64,000 nt of DNA from Liolophura sinensis (taxonomy: Eukaryota; Mollusca; Polyplacophora; Chitonida; Chitonidae). The translations under genes were made by a program, and so were the position numbers. The notes below the pieces were generated by a model. That model did not search any database. It saw only the letters and a list, made by a program, of their open reading frames with translations, and had not been told where the DNA came from. The stretch spans positions 1,178,001-1,242,000 of the forward strand of contig NC_088304.1 of the NCBI RefSeq assembly GCF_032854445.1. The letters are read 5' to 3'. Of the stretch, positions 40,201 to 44,785 are shown one piece after another. Each line of letters begins with the position of its first letter. The first letter of the stretch is position 1.

Positions 40201-41787
40201 CTGGTCCCCGACTTCGTCCGCTGTGACAAGGGCATACCACCGGTAAGTGGTCGGAATGGAGGAGACATGGATTCGATACAGAGCCAAACCATTCAATAAA
40301 TATTGTATTTACATCGCTTGTAGGTTTTTCCTTAACAGCTTATCAAAGAAGAAAAAAAGCTCAAGGATTAGGCGGTATTAGTACATATATCAGTATATAC
40401 TGGCTCTGGATGCCAGGTCACATACTAATGCAACAGATGCAGTCTTCCACCGCTTATACCAGCAGTAGCTAGTGGGAATTTCCCTTCGGCTCAGTTGGTA
40501 GAGCGCTGAGATCTGAGTTCAAATCCTGGTATGACCTAGGTAGTTGAACCCTTCCACCATCACACAAAAACTAAGTGGGCGTCATTCCCGATGTCAAAGT
40601 AGGCCTATACTAGCATTAAGTGTACATCAAGTCCAACGTCATTGTACATACTGGCATTAAGTCTTTGCTATGTCCGGTGTTAGTATAGGCCTACACTAGC
40701 ACTAAATGGGCGTCATGTCCGTTGTCAGTGTAGGCCTTTACTAGTACTAAGTCGGCATTAGTCCGACGTCAGTGTAGGCCTACACTACCTTTAGTGGGCA
40801 TCAAGTCTGACGTCATTGTACATCCTAGCATTAAATCGATGTCATGCCCGATTTTAGTACCGACCTATAGTAGCACTTAGTGGGCGCCATTCCCGATGTA
40901 AGTATAGGCCTTCACTAGCATTAAGTAGGCATCAAGTCCGACGTCACTGTAGGCCAATACTAGCATCAAGTGGGCATTAAAATCCGACGCCATGGTACAT
41001 ACTAACATTAAGTTGGTGCCATGTCCGATGTTAGCATAGGCTGACACTAGCACTTAGTTGGTGCCATGCCCGATGTCAGTGTAGGCATACACTGACACTA
41101 AGTGGGCGTCATTCCCGATGTCAGTGTAGGCCTACACTAACACTAAGTGAGCGTCATGCCCGATGTCAGTGTAGGCATACACTGCCACTAAGTGGGCGTC
41201 ATGCTCGATGTCAGTGTAGGCCTACACTGACAATAAGTGGGCGTCATGCCCTATGTCAGTGTAGGCCTTTACTAGCATTAAGGGGCAGCATGTGTGATGT
41301 CATTATATATTAGAATTAAGTGAGTATCATGTCAGATTTCACTATACATTGGTATTAAGGCAGATCAATACACATCAACAAAAAAAAATAGATAAATATG
41401 TAGATTACTGCATTTTTAGCTTTTTTCAAGTGATACGATTGGCTTGATTCTAATTGATTCATTCACCTTATAAGGCCATTTAAGAATTTTGTGTGAAGTT
41501 ATATTAATTCCTTATCAGAAAAACTTAAGTGTTGACATCAAAAGTATCATTTTTAGGCCTTTATGTGTTTCTGAAAGGGTATCTTTACTTCTTAAAAACT
41601 TGTGCCAATTGCAGATGCTGACAGGATATTTTTTTCTTTGCAGGAAGTGTTGAACGGGCTGAGAGCTAAAGGTCACGACGTTCAGGTACGTCAGGTGACG
41701 TCAGTATGTCAAGGTGTTCTGCACCGGAACGACAGCCTGGATGCATGCTCAGATCGGCGGAAAGGCGGTGTACCAGATGGTTACTAG
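7253..41787 (+). CDS. ggt1: Gamma-glutamyltransferase (glutathione hydrolase), 12 coding exons
   Basis: GGT is a membrane-anchored extracellular enzyme that cleaves the gamma-glutamyl bond of glutathione and related compounds, releasing or transferring glutamate. The proenzyme cuts itself into two subunits. Coding exons: 7253-7266, 13184-13456, 21663-21788, 24410-24510, 25980-26178, 26696-26859, 31534-31683, 32480-32619, 34026-34216, 36889-37129, 40129-40242, 41644-41787. They total 1,857 nt (618 residues plus stop); human GGT1 has 569. Every junction has GT-AG borders and matching phase. Key elements are present: SAREVAP (substrate arginine), GTAHLS with the nucleophile threonine at residue 431, [30 protein letters not shown] and the C-terminal SDRRKGG.PDGY. 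One in-frame TAG interrupts exon 2 (codon 34). It is either an assembly error or a genuine lesion; everything downstream looks intact. The introns hold most of the window's tandem arrays. Confidence 0.93.
7525..7565 (-). mobile_element. SINE family A, 3' fragment
   Basis: Only the end of the element remains: ATTCTTGAGTACACCAATCA followed by AATAAATAAAT. Compared with other copies it lacks GGCGTAAA between GTAC and ACACC, so it is an internally deleted fragment. Confidence 0.7.
7945..8240. repeat. 25-bp tandem array with ACAC/GTGT hairpin units
   Basis: About 12 units of 25 bp, typified by ACACAAAAACACTTGTGTTG followed by TACGG. Each unit carries AACAC and GTGTT in inverted order, so each can fold into a short hairpin. 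ORFs on both strands reflect the periodicity. Diverged palindromic relatives continue to about 8,490. Confidence 0.95.
8290..8490. repeat. Diverged ACAC/GTGT inverted repeats
   Basis: Downstream of the 25-bp array lie several short near-palindromes built on the same motif, including AACACAAGTTTGTGTT, AACACAAATATGTGT and AACACATTTCTGTGTT. They are spaced irregularly and look like decayed relatives of the array unit. Confidence 0.6.
8771..8843. repeat. Short degenerate repeat, three copies
   Basis: Three copies of TAGTGTACAATGAGTCGC-like sequence of about 26-29 bp lie in tandem. Confidence 0.7.
9135..9340. repeat. 60-bp tandem array, about 3.4 copies
   Basis: A 60-bp unit starting CATTTGTCACTCATTGCAAG and ending CCCATCAGTGTGCC is repeated almost without change at 9,148, 9,208 and 9,268. 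The high identity suggests recent duplication. ORFs in two frames follow from the 20-codon period. Confidence 0.95.
10300..10570 (+). mobile_element. SINE family A, near full length
   Basis: The element starts at the TTTATTTATTTGATTTGTGT tract. It contains the CGCCGTACTCAAGAATATTT core, the GGAGGAAACTGGGCAGA segment and the tRNA-like end with CTGGGTCATTACGCTGCGCT and CAACTGAGCCACGAAG. The tRNA-like end shows the Pol III promoter lies on the minus strand of this orientation. Confidence 0.9.
10838..11156 (+). mobile_element. SINE family B, near full length
   Basis: The head is AGCTTGAGACGCGCCTTAGT, followed by GACCCGTATCAGTATAATGG, the ACATTACATGCACTCTAAGG segment and the tail TTAAACCCCAAGCACTCACT with more CACT units. 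It matches the 4,795 and 44,460 copies throughout the body. Confidence 0.88.
11157..12589. other. Intronic, nothing recognised
   Basis: AT-rich sequence inside GGT intron 1. The longest ORF is a 77-residue minus-strand frame at 12,267-12,500, with no recognisable motif. I see no exon or element. Confidence 0.5.
12590..12945. repeat. 105-bp tandem array, about 3.4 copies
   Basis: Units of 104-105 bp contain GTGTGCTAGCATTGTCACCT, ATTACACTGTGC, ATATCGTGACA and CAAAATGATAACACCGTCGT. They start at about 12,616, 12,721 and 12,825 with moderate divergence. CACTGT and ACAGTG occur in both orientations inside each unit, so the unit can self-pair. Confidence 0.9.
12985..13175 (+). repeat. Dispersed TGACGTCA-type element, copy in GGT intron 1
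   Basis: The stretch ACATCATTTCCGAATATTCC through CTCTTCGTTTTATAATACCT aligns along its length with 33,780-33,965. It ends only about 10-25 bp before the exon 2 acceptor, as the other GGT copy ends shortly before the exon 9 acceptor. Confidence 0.7.
13184..13456 (+). pseudogene. ggt1: GGT coding exon 2 (membrane anchor) with an in-frame stop
   Basis: Phase 2 acceptor and phase 2 donor. In the frame set by both neighbours it encodes [19 protein letters not shown], a hydrophobic type II anchor, then a TAG at 13,269-13,271, and further on the family segment [15 protein letters not shown] that leads into exon 3. Around the stop, the frame shifted by +2 reads [12 protein letters not shown], which would extend the hydrophobic anchor sensibly. 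This suggests a pair of compensating indels, in the genome or in the assembly, flanking 13,240 onward. The rest of the gene is clean, which favours a sequence error or a recent lesion. A downstream in-frame ATG (in SPTMKAP) could start an anchorless form. Confidence 0.75.
14588..14722 (+). mobile_element. SINE family A, degenerate
   Basis: A strongly diverged copy: TTTATTTGTTCGTTGTTTAC, CTCATGGATATTTCACTCAT, then GGGGAAGAGCCCGGGAGAAA. It ends before the tRNA-like part. Confidence 0.65.
14985..15295 (+). mobile_element. SINE family A, full-length reference copy
   Basis: This is the most complete copy here. In order it has the (TTTA)n tract, GATTTGTGTTTCACGCTGTA, CTCAAGAACATTTCCCTTAT, GGCCAACATTATGGTGG, GAAACCCACGGCCATCCGCA, GGCCGGAGAGGAAGCCAGCA, a repeated CTCCTG segment, and the tRNA-derived end CTAACCAATTGAGCCACGAA. 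The tRNA-like promoter region lies at the right end, so true transcription runs right to left and the (TTTA)n tract is the 3' tail. At least 14 other copies in both orientations occur in the window. Confidence 0.9.
15676..15776 (-). mobile_element. SINE family A fragment
   Basis: Reverse copy containing only the tail half: GGTTTCCTCTCACCATAATG, GCCGCCGTTGTATAAGTGAA, the GGCGTAAAACACCAATCAAA motif and (AAATA)n. Confidence 0.85.
15835..16180 (-). mobile_element. SINE family C, full length, reverse
   Basis: The plus strand reads, from the left, the 3' domain (TTTTCAGTCATATGACGACG), the central domain (CCACTGAAATATCATGCCGA) and, at the right, the tRNA-like head (CTCTAACCATTAGGTCACCG). It overlaps two mirrored ORFs near 15,960-16,185, which are not genes. 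Confidence 0.85.
16790..17014 (-). mobile_element. SINE family A with alternative head
   Basis: Reverse copy: left end TGTTGCCTAGTGGTTAGAGT (tRNA-like), then CTGCCAGCAACCTGCGAATG, TGGTCAGGACTTGTCCCACC and the AAAACACCAATGAAATAAAT tail at the right. Confidence 0.8.
17140..19445 (+). mobile_element. 5'-truncated CR1/Jockey-like LINE
   Basis: A non-LTR retrotransposon relic of about 2.3 kb. It begins in the linker between endonuclease and reverse transcriptase ([15 protein letters not shown] near 17,260), so the endonuclease is missing. The reverse transcriptase follows, then the C-terminal region (KVFRRS-like, to about 19,157), and the element ends with a short tandem tail AACCATAAACCATAAACCAT at 19,428-19,447. 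Short tandem 3' tails instead of poly(A) are usual in CR1-type LINEs. The clade name is my inference from the reverse transcriptase style; an alignment of the domain would settle it. Confidence 0.85.
17171..19157 (+). pseudogene. LINE ORF2 reverse transcriptase, inactivated
   Basis: Pieces in shifting frames: 17,171-17,310 linker; 17,340-17,610 ([36 protein letters not shown]); 17,640-17,840 with [13 protein letters not shown] and [10 protein letters not shown]; 17,925-18,080 with QHGFFRN and LCKAFDSV; 18,120-18,305 with [20 protein letters not shown] and the catalytic box YADD at 18,292-18,303; 18,321-18,848 thumb region ([15 protein letters not shown]). There are stops at 18,079 (TAA) and 18,849 (TGA) and several frameshifts, so it cannot encode an active enzyme. 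Confidence 0.88.
19455..19600. repeat. Short tandem duplication, about 57 bp
   Basis: About two and a half copies of a unit with CTGGTTTTGCTCTATATGCT and GTACGTCTCACACTGTCGTT directly follow the LINE tail. Confidence 0.75.
20040..20270. repeat. 42-bp tandem array
   Basis: About 5.5 copies of a 42-bp unit (AGTGAAATATGATGTGCTAC, GCAAATAGTGCTGTATATTG, CA). As 42 is divisible by three, minus-strand ORFs run through it; they are not genes. A (TA)n run lies further right at 20,376-20,396. Confidence 0.95.
20525..20784 (+). mobile_element. SINE family C
   Basis: Head: AGACCGCTTCGGTGGGCTAG and TGGTTCGAACGTCTGCC (tRNA-like boxes), then GACCCAGTGTCAGTATAATG, the CTCGGCGTGATATTTCAGTG segment and the GGCAGCACTTTGGCGGCATG segment. 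Its 3' part runs straight into the 39-bp array. Confidence 0.88.
20785..21135. repeat. 39-bp array grown from a SINE 3' end
   Basis: About nine copies of TGACTGCTCGTCGGCATATG followed by ACTGAGGAATTACACCCAA. The unit corresponds to the 3' domain of the family C SINE (compare ATGACTCCTCGTCGTCATAT at 45,031). The array replaces the single tail segment; the normal SINE ending (AAGAATTGTTAAGTAGTACG) follows the last unit. ORFs on both strands follow from the 13-codon period. Confidence 0.93.
21663..21788 (+). CDS. ggt1: GGT coding exon 3
   Basis: Encodes [20 protein letters not shown] and then [20 protein letters not shown]. This is the conserved N-terminal block of the large subunit, matching the GGSAVDAA and GIGGG motifs of the family. 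The AG acceptor at 21,661-21,662 completes the Thr codon begun in exon 2. The donor is gtaagt; the exon ends in phase 2. Confidence 0.95.
21789..24409 (+). other. GGT intron 3
   Basis: About 1.9 kb of the 2.6-kb intron is the compound array at 22,195-24,110. The remainder holds nothing I recognise. Confidence 0.8.
22195..24110. repeat. Compound tandem array with long and short units
   Basis: About 30 units. The long unit, about 62-64 bp, reads TTTAGCGACACAAATTACGG, TAGTGACCATGAACGGTTCC, AGTGTCACCCTGTCTGTTGT. The short unit lacks the 17 bp between the two ACGGT motifs and reads ATTACGGTCCCAGTGTCACC. Long and short units alternate, with further variants in the TTGTGGG or ATTTGGG ending. Overlapping ORFs up to 145 residues come from this periodicity and are not genes. 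Confidence 0.95.
24410..24510 (+). CDS. ggt1: GGT coding exon 4
   Basis: Encodes [20 protein letters not shown] and [13 protein letters not shown]. The SAREVAP motif carries the arginine that binds the glutamate carboxylate in the family (Arg107 in human GGT1). Donor gtgagt, phase 1. Its last 40 bp and the donor are the parent of the array that follows. Confidence 0.93.
24471..25080. repeat. Array seeded from the end of GGT exon 4 and its donor
   Basis: Unit 0 is the exon end itself (ACATGTACGTGAACAAGTCT, AAGGGCGCCTCCACCCTCGG, then the donor). The next units keep the same order: TGTACGTAAACACGTCGCCT, AAGGGTGCCTCCACC, TAGCCTAAA; then ACATGTATGTGAACACGTCG, CTCCATCCTCGACGAGTAGC, and so on. There are about seven copies of about 79 bp, all on the intron side. 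The donor is mostly mutated (GGTGAGT to GACGAGT), though GGTGTGT survives near 25,040. Confidence 0.85.
25081..25735. repeat. 74-bp array, derived from the preceding array
   Basis: About 8-9 copies of a 74-bp unit: ACATGTATGTGTTGACAAGG, CCGTCACTAACTCCGACGAC, ACTCCCTTATCTCCCACCCA, CAGTCATCCTAAGT. The ends (CCCACA.TCATCCT.A.TACA and TGTATGTG) match the preceding 79-bp array while the middle differs, so it looks like a second-generation mosaic. Confidence 0.9.
25980..26178 (+). CDS. ggt1: GGT coding exon 5
   Basis: Encodes [40 protein letters not shown] and [20 protein letters not shown]. The GxSIGVPGE block and W..LF.P.I are hallmarks of the GGT large subunit. Acceptor CTAG at 25,976-25,979; donor gtgagt; phases 1 and 2 agree with the neighbours. 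Confidence 0.95.
26200..26590. repeat. Degenerate GGTGGATA-rich stretch
   Basis: Intron 5 is nearly filled with irregular TGGAT/GGGTG-type motifs (GTGGGTGGAT, GTGGATACA, GATGGAAGTG). It looks like a decayed minisatellite with purine-rich strand bias. Confidence 0.6.
26696..26859 (+). CDS. ggt1: GGT coding exon 6
   Basis: Encodes [40 protein letters not shown] and [22 protein letters not shown]...G.DAFYNG is the expected family motif. Acceptor CATCAG; donor gtaagg. Two NxT/NxS sequons are visible (NET, NGS), plausible for an extracellular protein. Confidence 0.95.
27142..27275 (-). mobile_element. SINE family A
   Basis: Reverse copy: CGACCTGCGGATTGTCCTGG, GGTTTCTTCCCACCATAATG, GTCTTATAAGTGAAATATTC, TGTAAAACACCAAACAAATA, then (AAATA)n. 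The 41-bp array starts directly after its A-rich tail. Confidence 0.85.
27280..30600. repeat. 41-bp tandem array, about 81 copies, with higher-order period
   Basis: Unit: TGCATTGTACTGGGTGCAGT, AATGACATTCTCATATCTAC, G. Variable sites are TACGT/TACAT, TATCT/TATGT, CATTC/CATCC and TGAC/TGGC. A diagnostic variant (ACATTTTCATATCTAAGTGC, ATTGTCCTGGG) occurs at 28,281 and again at 28,855, exactly 574 bp (14 units) apart. This shows a duplicated 14-unit block. No coding function. Confidence 0.97.
31153..31370. mobile_element. Foldback (long inverted repeat) element
   Basis: Arms of about 100 nt are separated by a spacer of roughly 20 nt. The left arm contains GCCATGTTCAAATAACCTAG, ATAATGTACAGCAGACGGGA and GTTGTTCAC. 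The right arm contains GTGAACAGCTCCCGTCTACT, GTGCATTATCTAGGGGATTT and GAACATGGC. Identity is highest in the inner 60 nt and falls outward. No ORF. Most simply a miniature inverted-repeat or foldback transposon; transcribed within the GGT pre-mRNA it would form a strong hairpin. Confidence 0.8.
31534..31683 (+). CDS. ggt1: GGT coding exon 7
   Basis: Encodes [40 protein letters not shown] and [19 protein letters not shown] and P.SSG......LNIL.GY are family blocks of the large subunit. Acceptor CCCACAG; donor gtgaga; phase 1 on both sides. Confidence 0.95.
31783..32479. repeat. Array seeded from the acceptor and start of GGT exon 8
   Basis: About 14 units fill the intron up to the true exon. 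Each holds a pyrimidine tract, TTTGTGCAG or a mutated form, and the first bases of exon 8. The leftmost unit (from 31,795) would encode [11 protein letters not shown], close to the real [11 protein letters not shown]. Units are 44 bp in the left half (CAAGATATAACATCACTCAG, GCTGACGTCTATATTTCCTT) and 53 bp in the right half (ATATAGCTTTACCCGGACTG, ATTTGGCTGACGTCTC). The true exon 8 start is the last, least-degraded unit. Confidence 0.88.
32480..32619 (+). CDS. ggt1: GGT coding exon 8
   Basis: Encodes [40 protein letters not shown] and [22 protein letters not shown] is nearly invariant in animal GGTs. Acceptor GTTGTGCAG, donor gtaagc, ends in phase 0. Its first bases recur in the array just upstream. 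Confidence 0.96.
32620..34025 (+). other. GGT intron 8
   Basis: 1.4 kb of AT-rich intron with no array. The only element I recognise is the dispersed TGACGTCA-type repeat at 33,780-33,965. Confidence 0.6.
33780..33965 (+). repeat. Dispersed TGACGTCA-type element, reference copy
   Basis: Begins TGATGACGTCATTTCTGAAT, continues ATTTCCGAGCATTGACAGAA, AAGAAATATAAATCATGCCTC, and ends CTCTTCGTTTTATAATACCT. It aligns along its length with 12,985-13,175 and with 44,262-44,400, and in part with 1,030-1,066 reversed. The palindrome TGACGTCA is a CRE/ATF-type binding core, but three diverged intronic or intergenic copies point first to a mobile-element origin. Confidence 0.75.
34026..34216 (+). CDS. ggt1: GGT coding exon 9 (catalytic threonine)
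   Basis: Encodes [40 protein letters not shown] and [20 protein letters not shown] followed by INL. The proenzyme cleavage site and nucleophile are the T of GTAHLS (codon at 34,149-34,151). TSTIN holds further active-site residues. Acceptor CCGCAG; the exon ends TA before gtaagt (phase 2), and exon 10 supplies T to give Tyr. If the donor is missed, the next base makes TAG, so read-through stops at once. Confidence 0.96.
34145..36440. repeat. Array seeded from the end of GGT exon 9 and its donor
   Basis: About 26 copies of an 86-bp unit. Unit 0 is the exon end itself: GGGTACCGCCCACCTGTCAG, TCATGGCTGCGAATGGAGAT, GCCGTGTCTGTCACCAGTAC, CATCAACTTATAGTAAGTTA, TAATTT. Further units follow in the same order on the intron side only. 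Many keep a full donor (AGTAAGTTAT, CGGTAAGTTAT, TGGTAAGTTAT); others have lost it (TTATAAGTCG). A block of eight units (about 687 bp) starting near 34,291 is repeated from 34,978, so there is a higher-order duplication. Confidence 0.93.
36889..37129 (+). CDS. ggt1: GGT coding exon 10
   Basis: Encodes [60 protein letters not shown] and [20 protein letters not shown]. It contains the small-subunit motifs NNEMDDF (Glu and Asp that hold the alpha-amino group), PLSSM and GASGGSQIT (oxyanion-hole glycines). Acceptor TTCACAG completes the Tyr codon from exon 9; donor gtaaca, phase 0. Confidence 0.96.
38925..39375. repeat. 56-bp tandem array, about 8 copies
   Basis: Unit: CAGTGATAGGATATGCAGAT, ATATGGTGTCAGTAATCCTC, ATATTGGGCAAGGCGT. 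Unit starts at 38,982 and 39,038 confirm the 56-bp spacing. Divergence between units is low. Confidence 0.95.
39818..39975 (+). mobile_element. SINE family A
   Basis: Starts TTTATTTATTTATTTGATTG; then GTATTTTACGCCGTACTCAA, GGCGACCAGCATTATGGTTG, GAAACCCACGACCATCCGCA. It ends shortly after the CTTTCCCACATGTGGCC segment without the tRNA-like end. Confidence 0.88.
40129..40242 (+). CDS. ggt1: GGT coding exon 11
   Basis: Encodes [20 protein letters not shown] followed by [23 protein letters not shown]...A...PR.HHQL.P is the conserved block near the C-terminus of the small subunit. Acceptor TTACAG; donor gtaagt; phase 0 on both sides. Confidence 0.95.
40243..41643 (+). other. GGT intron 11
   Basis: Contains a tRNA-like SINE head at about 40,480-40,545 (TCGGCTCAGTTGGTAGAGCG and GAGTTCAAATCCTGG, box A- and box B-like) and the 45-bp array. 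41,300-41,640 shows nothing. Confidence 0.65.
40580..41300. repeat. About 45-bp degenerate tandem array
   Basis: Roughly 15 units: AAGTGGGCGTCATGCCCGAT, GTCAGTGTAGGCCTACACTA, GCACT. Units in the left half are more diverged (GTACATCAAGTCCAACGTCA type) than those in the right half. GTAGGCCTAC inside the unit is a perfect 10-bp palindrome. Confidence 0.9.
41644..41787 (+). CDS. ggt1: GGT coding exon 12 (C-terminus and stop)
   Basis: Encodes [40 protein letters not shown] and GGVPDGY, then TAG at 41,785-41,787. SD.RKGG.PDGY is the near-universal C-terminal end of GGT. A strong donor-like CAGGTACGT lies inside the exon at 41,683-41,691, but the uninterrupted frame is the family match, so no splice is needed. 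Confidence 0.94.
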   Translation, partial: EVLNGLRAKGHDVQVRQVTSVCQGVLHRNDSLDACSDRRKGGVPDGY

Positions 41788-42537
41788 GGATTAGTTACGC
41801 TGGGCCACGACGCCATCTTGGCATCGACCGTTGATTGGAGGGATTTAAATGTCAGCTCGGCTTGATGGCATTCAGGGGGAGATCGAGGCATTCACGCCGC
41901 TGATATTTATCCCGTCCAAACCCAGAAATCACTATCTGTTTTTGTTTGACCTCGTCATATTTGTTTGGTATTGCTAATGGTGTTTCTCTGCCATGTCAGA
42001 ACAAATCTCACTTATCTCTGTTATGTTATAATCATTTTGTACCACGTGCACATGTAAGCTACCTCTCACTTTGCACACAGCGTAATCTATGTTACAGAAA
42101 GCGTGACGTAGTGGGCAGAAAGTCTGACATAATGCACACAGTGCAGAAAGTTGTACTGAAAATGGACATATTACATATCATTTTTAAACTTGCTCAGCAT
42201 TTTTTTGTTTCAAAGCATTATTCTTTTCAACGTTTCTTCTTTTACTACACACCATACCTGTTTATATAATCATCGGAAAATGGGTGAACATAAGACCAAC
42301 ATAGTTACTTGAGAAGATCTGATTAATTCAAAAGTGAATTTTCTTTTTTTCTTTATACATGCCAAATAACTGCTATACGGTGCTGTTTTCACTGTTACAT
42401 TTACATATGAAAATATTTGGCGTTGTTCTTTTAGACGGTATAATTTTGTATTTTCTGAAGCGAAACCGCAAAATACAATTCACATTGTTTGTATGGATGT
42501 ACATGGAAGTAAATGTTTTATATGATCATTGATATAC

Positions 42538-42569
<32 letters not shown>

Positions 42570-42697
42570 TTTATATATATATAGTATATCAATGATTCAT
42601 GCCCAATTAAATGATTTTAAACTCCGTGTATAAGAATTGAATGCGATAAAAATTCCATGATATTACATTCTCAACTGTCTGTTGTTCTTGCAATAAA
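41788..42697 (+). other. GGT 3' UTR, proposed
   Basis: No further coding match follows the stop. The first AATAAA I see on the plus strand is at 42,692-42,697, giving a 3' UTR of about 0.9 kb that would include the long AT hairpin at 42,525-42,596. Inference only. Confidence 0.4.
42525..42596. repeat. Long AT-rich inverted repeat
   Basis: ATCATTGATATACTATATAT on the left is matched by ATATATAGTATATCAATGAT on the right, with an (AT)n centre. The non-AT arm bases are perfectly complementary, so the palindrome has stems of about 30 bp. Confidence 0.85.
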
Positions 42698-42965
42698 CAC
42701 TGGAACTCCTATAACACTTTTTCATTGAACAAGGTAAAAATGTATGGCAAAATTATTGATAAAACGCAATGGGGATACATGATTATCTCTTTATTGTATT
42801 TTAAGTACGTTTAAGATAACTTAAACGACAGCGTTAGGACAGCGTTTATGGTCGAGTATCACTCTTAAATAGCAGTATTACCACTGTTTATTTGAAAATC
42901 CCCGCGATTGCTAAAGCTTGTATATGATTTACATTGAGAGTAATGCGAATCCAAACATCGAATCA

Positions 42966-43203
42966 CCCAGGAGCTTCTCACAAGAACGGTCGCTGTGAAT
43001 TCAGTTCATATTGGCTTCCTCTCGTGTCGTAAGTGGGAAGGTCTGACAGCAACCTGCAGATGGTTGTGGATTCCCCCCCCCCCCCCCCCACACCACCATT
43101 TCTCTACCTGGCTTAATCCCACTATAATGCTGGCTGTCACAGACTAAGTGAAATGTTCTTGAGTATGGCGAAAAGCACTAACCAAATAAATAAATAAATA
43201 AAT
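42966..43203 (-). mobile_element. SINE family A
   Basis: Reverse copy: CCAGGAGCTTCTCACAAGAA, CAGCAACCTGCAGATGGTTG, a C-tract insertion at 43,073-43,089, CCCACTATAATGCTGGCTGT, then the CACTAACCAAATAAATAAAT tail. Confidence 0.83.
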
Positions 43204-43584
43204 AATCGTTAAATCCGACATTCATAGACGTCTCGTAGACCATAAGGCGATAAGGCGATAATCGCAGACGTCTCGTAGACCATAAAACACTGTCCCAAGG
43301 CCATAATCGCAAGATCCATTTCCACAAAAACAGAAAAAAAACAGAGACACTAGTTCCCCAGTGAATGTCAAAAATGACATATATATATATATATATAGTA
43401 AATAAAGTTCATAACATGTAATTAAGAGAGAAGACATTTGATATTGCATGAGGACATACAAATCCTATTTCAAACCCGTAGTGCTTGAAAAATGTCCAAG
43501 TAGAATACAAATATAGGTATTTCAGTCATGCTCTCAAGTCGTATGTGGGACGATCTGCCATGCAGGAACCTGGGGCATGGGGCC

Positions 43585-44190
43585 TGGGGATTATCACAAT
43601 TCGAATGCGTCAGGTCAGACCTGGCCATTATGGTATTCACACGGATGATCACAATTCGAATGCGTCAGGTCAAACCTGGCCACCATGGTATTCACACGGA
43701 TGATCACAATTCGAATGCGTCAGACCAGACCTGGCCACCATGGTATTCACGCGGATGACCACAATTTGGATGCGTCAGGTCAGATGGTATTCACGAGGAA
43801 GATCACAATTTGAATGCGTCAGGTCAGACCTTGCCATCATGGTATTCACGAGGATGACCACAGTTCGGATGCGTCAGGTCAGACCTAGCCATTATGGTAT
43901 TCACGCGGATGATTGCAATTCGAATGCGTCAGGTCAGACCTGGCCACCATGGTATTCACGCGGATGATTGCAATTCGAATGCGTCAGGTCAGACCTGGCC
44001 ACCATGGTATTCACACGGATGATCACAATTCGAATGCGTCAGACCAGACCTGGCCACCATGGTATTCACGCGGATGACCACAATTCGGATGCGTCAGGTC
44101 AGATGGTATTCACGAGGATGATCACAATTCGAATACGTCAGATCAGACCTGGCCATTATGGTATTCACGCGGATGATTACAATTCGGATG
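43585..44190. repeat. 55-bp tandem array, about 11 copies
   Basis: Unit: CACAATTCGAATGCGTCAGG, TCAGACCTGGCCACCATGGT, ATTCACGCGGATGAT. Two units lack the middle GACCTGGCCACC segment (near 43,775 and 44,100). Runs of overlapping ORFs in this array are artefacts. A dispersed TGACGTCA-type element follows at 44,262. Confidence 0.94.
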
Positions 44191-44261
44191 CTGTCAAAAC
44201 AACTTTGTTGTGGAAGAGCCCAAATATGGGACGCAAAGTTGCTCCCACGTTCCCAATATGT

Positions 44262-44400
44262 TCATCGATGATGTCATTTCAAAATATTCCCTAGCAGTGA
44301 CGGGAAAAATGCATGAAATAGAAGTGTTATTAAGAAATATAAAATATGCCTCATGAGTGAACATTTTTTTCTCATTTTGGAGAGATATTTTTCTTTATCG
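44262..44400 (+). repeat. Dispersed TGACGTCA-type element, intergenic copy
   Basis: GATGATGTCATTTCAAAATA, TTCCCTAGCAGTGACGGGAA, AAGAAATATAAAATATGCCT, CTCATTTTGGAGAGA align with the 33,780 and 12,985 copies. Here the palindrome is mutated to TGATGTCA. Confidence 0.7.
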
Positions 44401-44455
44401 CCACGATTTGGCTGAAATATTGCCGATGTGGCGTTAAGCCATAATCATTCATTCG
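44400..44455 (+). mobile_element. 3' end of another SINE family
   Basis: CACGATTTGGCTGAAATATT, GCCGATGTGGCGTTAAGCCA, then CATTCATTC. This short ending with a tandem tail resembles SINE 3' ends of marine molluscs; only the end is present. Confidence 0.6.
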
Positions 44456-44459
44456 AAGT

Positions 44460-44785
44460 CGGGGACAGACCTTGATAGCACAGATAGAGGGTTGGCTTCG
44501 GGGCGGTAGATCCAGGCTCAATCCTAGTTTGTGTCACACCTAAGACCTTAAAAGAGGAAGTTGTTCCTCGCTTAGTTGACCCGTATCAGTATAATGGCTC
44601 GGGTGAAGCGGCTTACTTGCCTTTGGTAAGTCGTCTCAGTGAAGCAGCACTAGATAAAAGAGCGATGGAAATCCGTCCTGCTACACGGAAGCACATTACA
44701 TACACTCTAAGGATTCCTTCGTCATCATATGACTGAAAAATGGTTAAGTGCGACGTTAAACCCCAAGCACTCACTCACTCACTCG
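44460..44785 (+). mobile_element. SINE family B
   Basis: Head with GATCCAGGCTCAATCCTAG, then GTTGACCCGTATCAGTATAA, GTAAGTCGTCTCAGTGAAGC, ACTCTAAGGATTCCTTCGTC, and the tail TTAAACCCCAAGCACTCACT with more CACT. It abuts the next SINE. Confidence 0.88.

Noticed and set aside
40480..40545. Functional tRNA gene
   Set aside because: Box A- and box B-like motifs are present, but no complete cloverleaf can be drawn and an acceptor stem is missing; it is better read as a tRNA-derived SINE head.
41683..41700. Extra intron inside GGT exon 12
   Set aside because: CAGGTACGT is a good donor motif, but the frame straight through gives the expected family C-terminus, so no splice is needed.
43485..44294. 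Four consecutive ORFs starting MVFTRM or similar
   Set aside because: Products of the 55-bp array; frames change at units that lack the middle segment.
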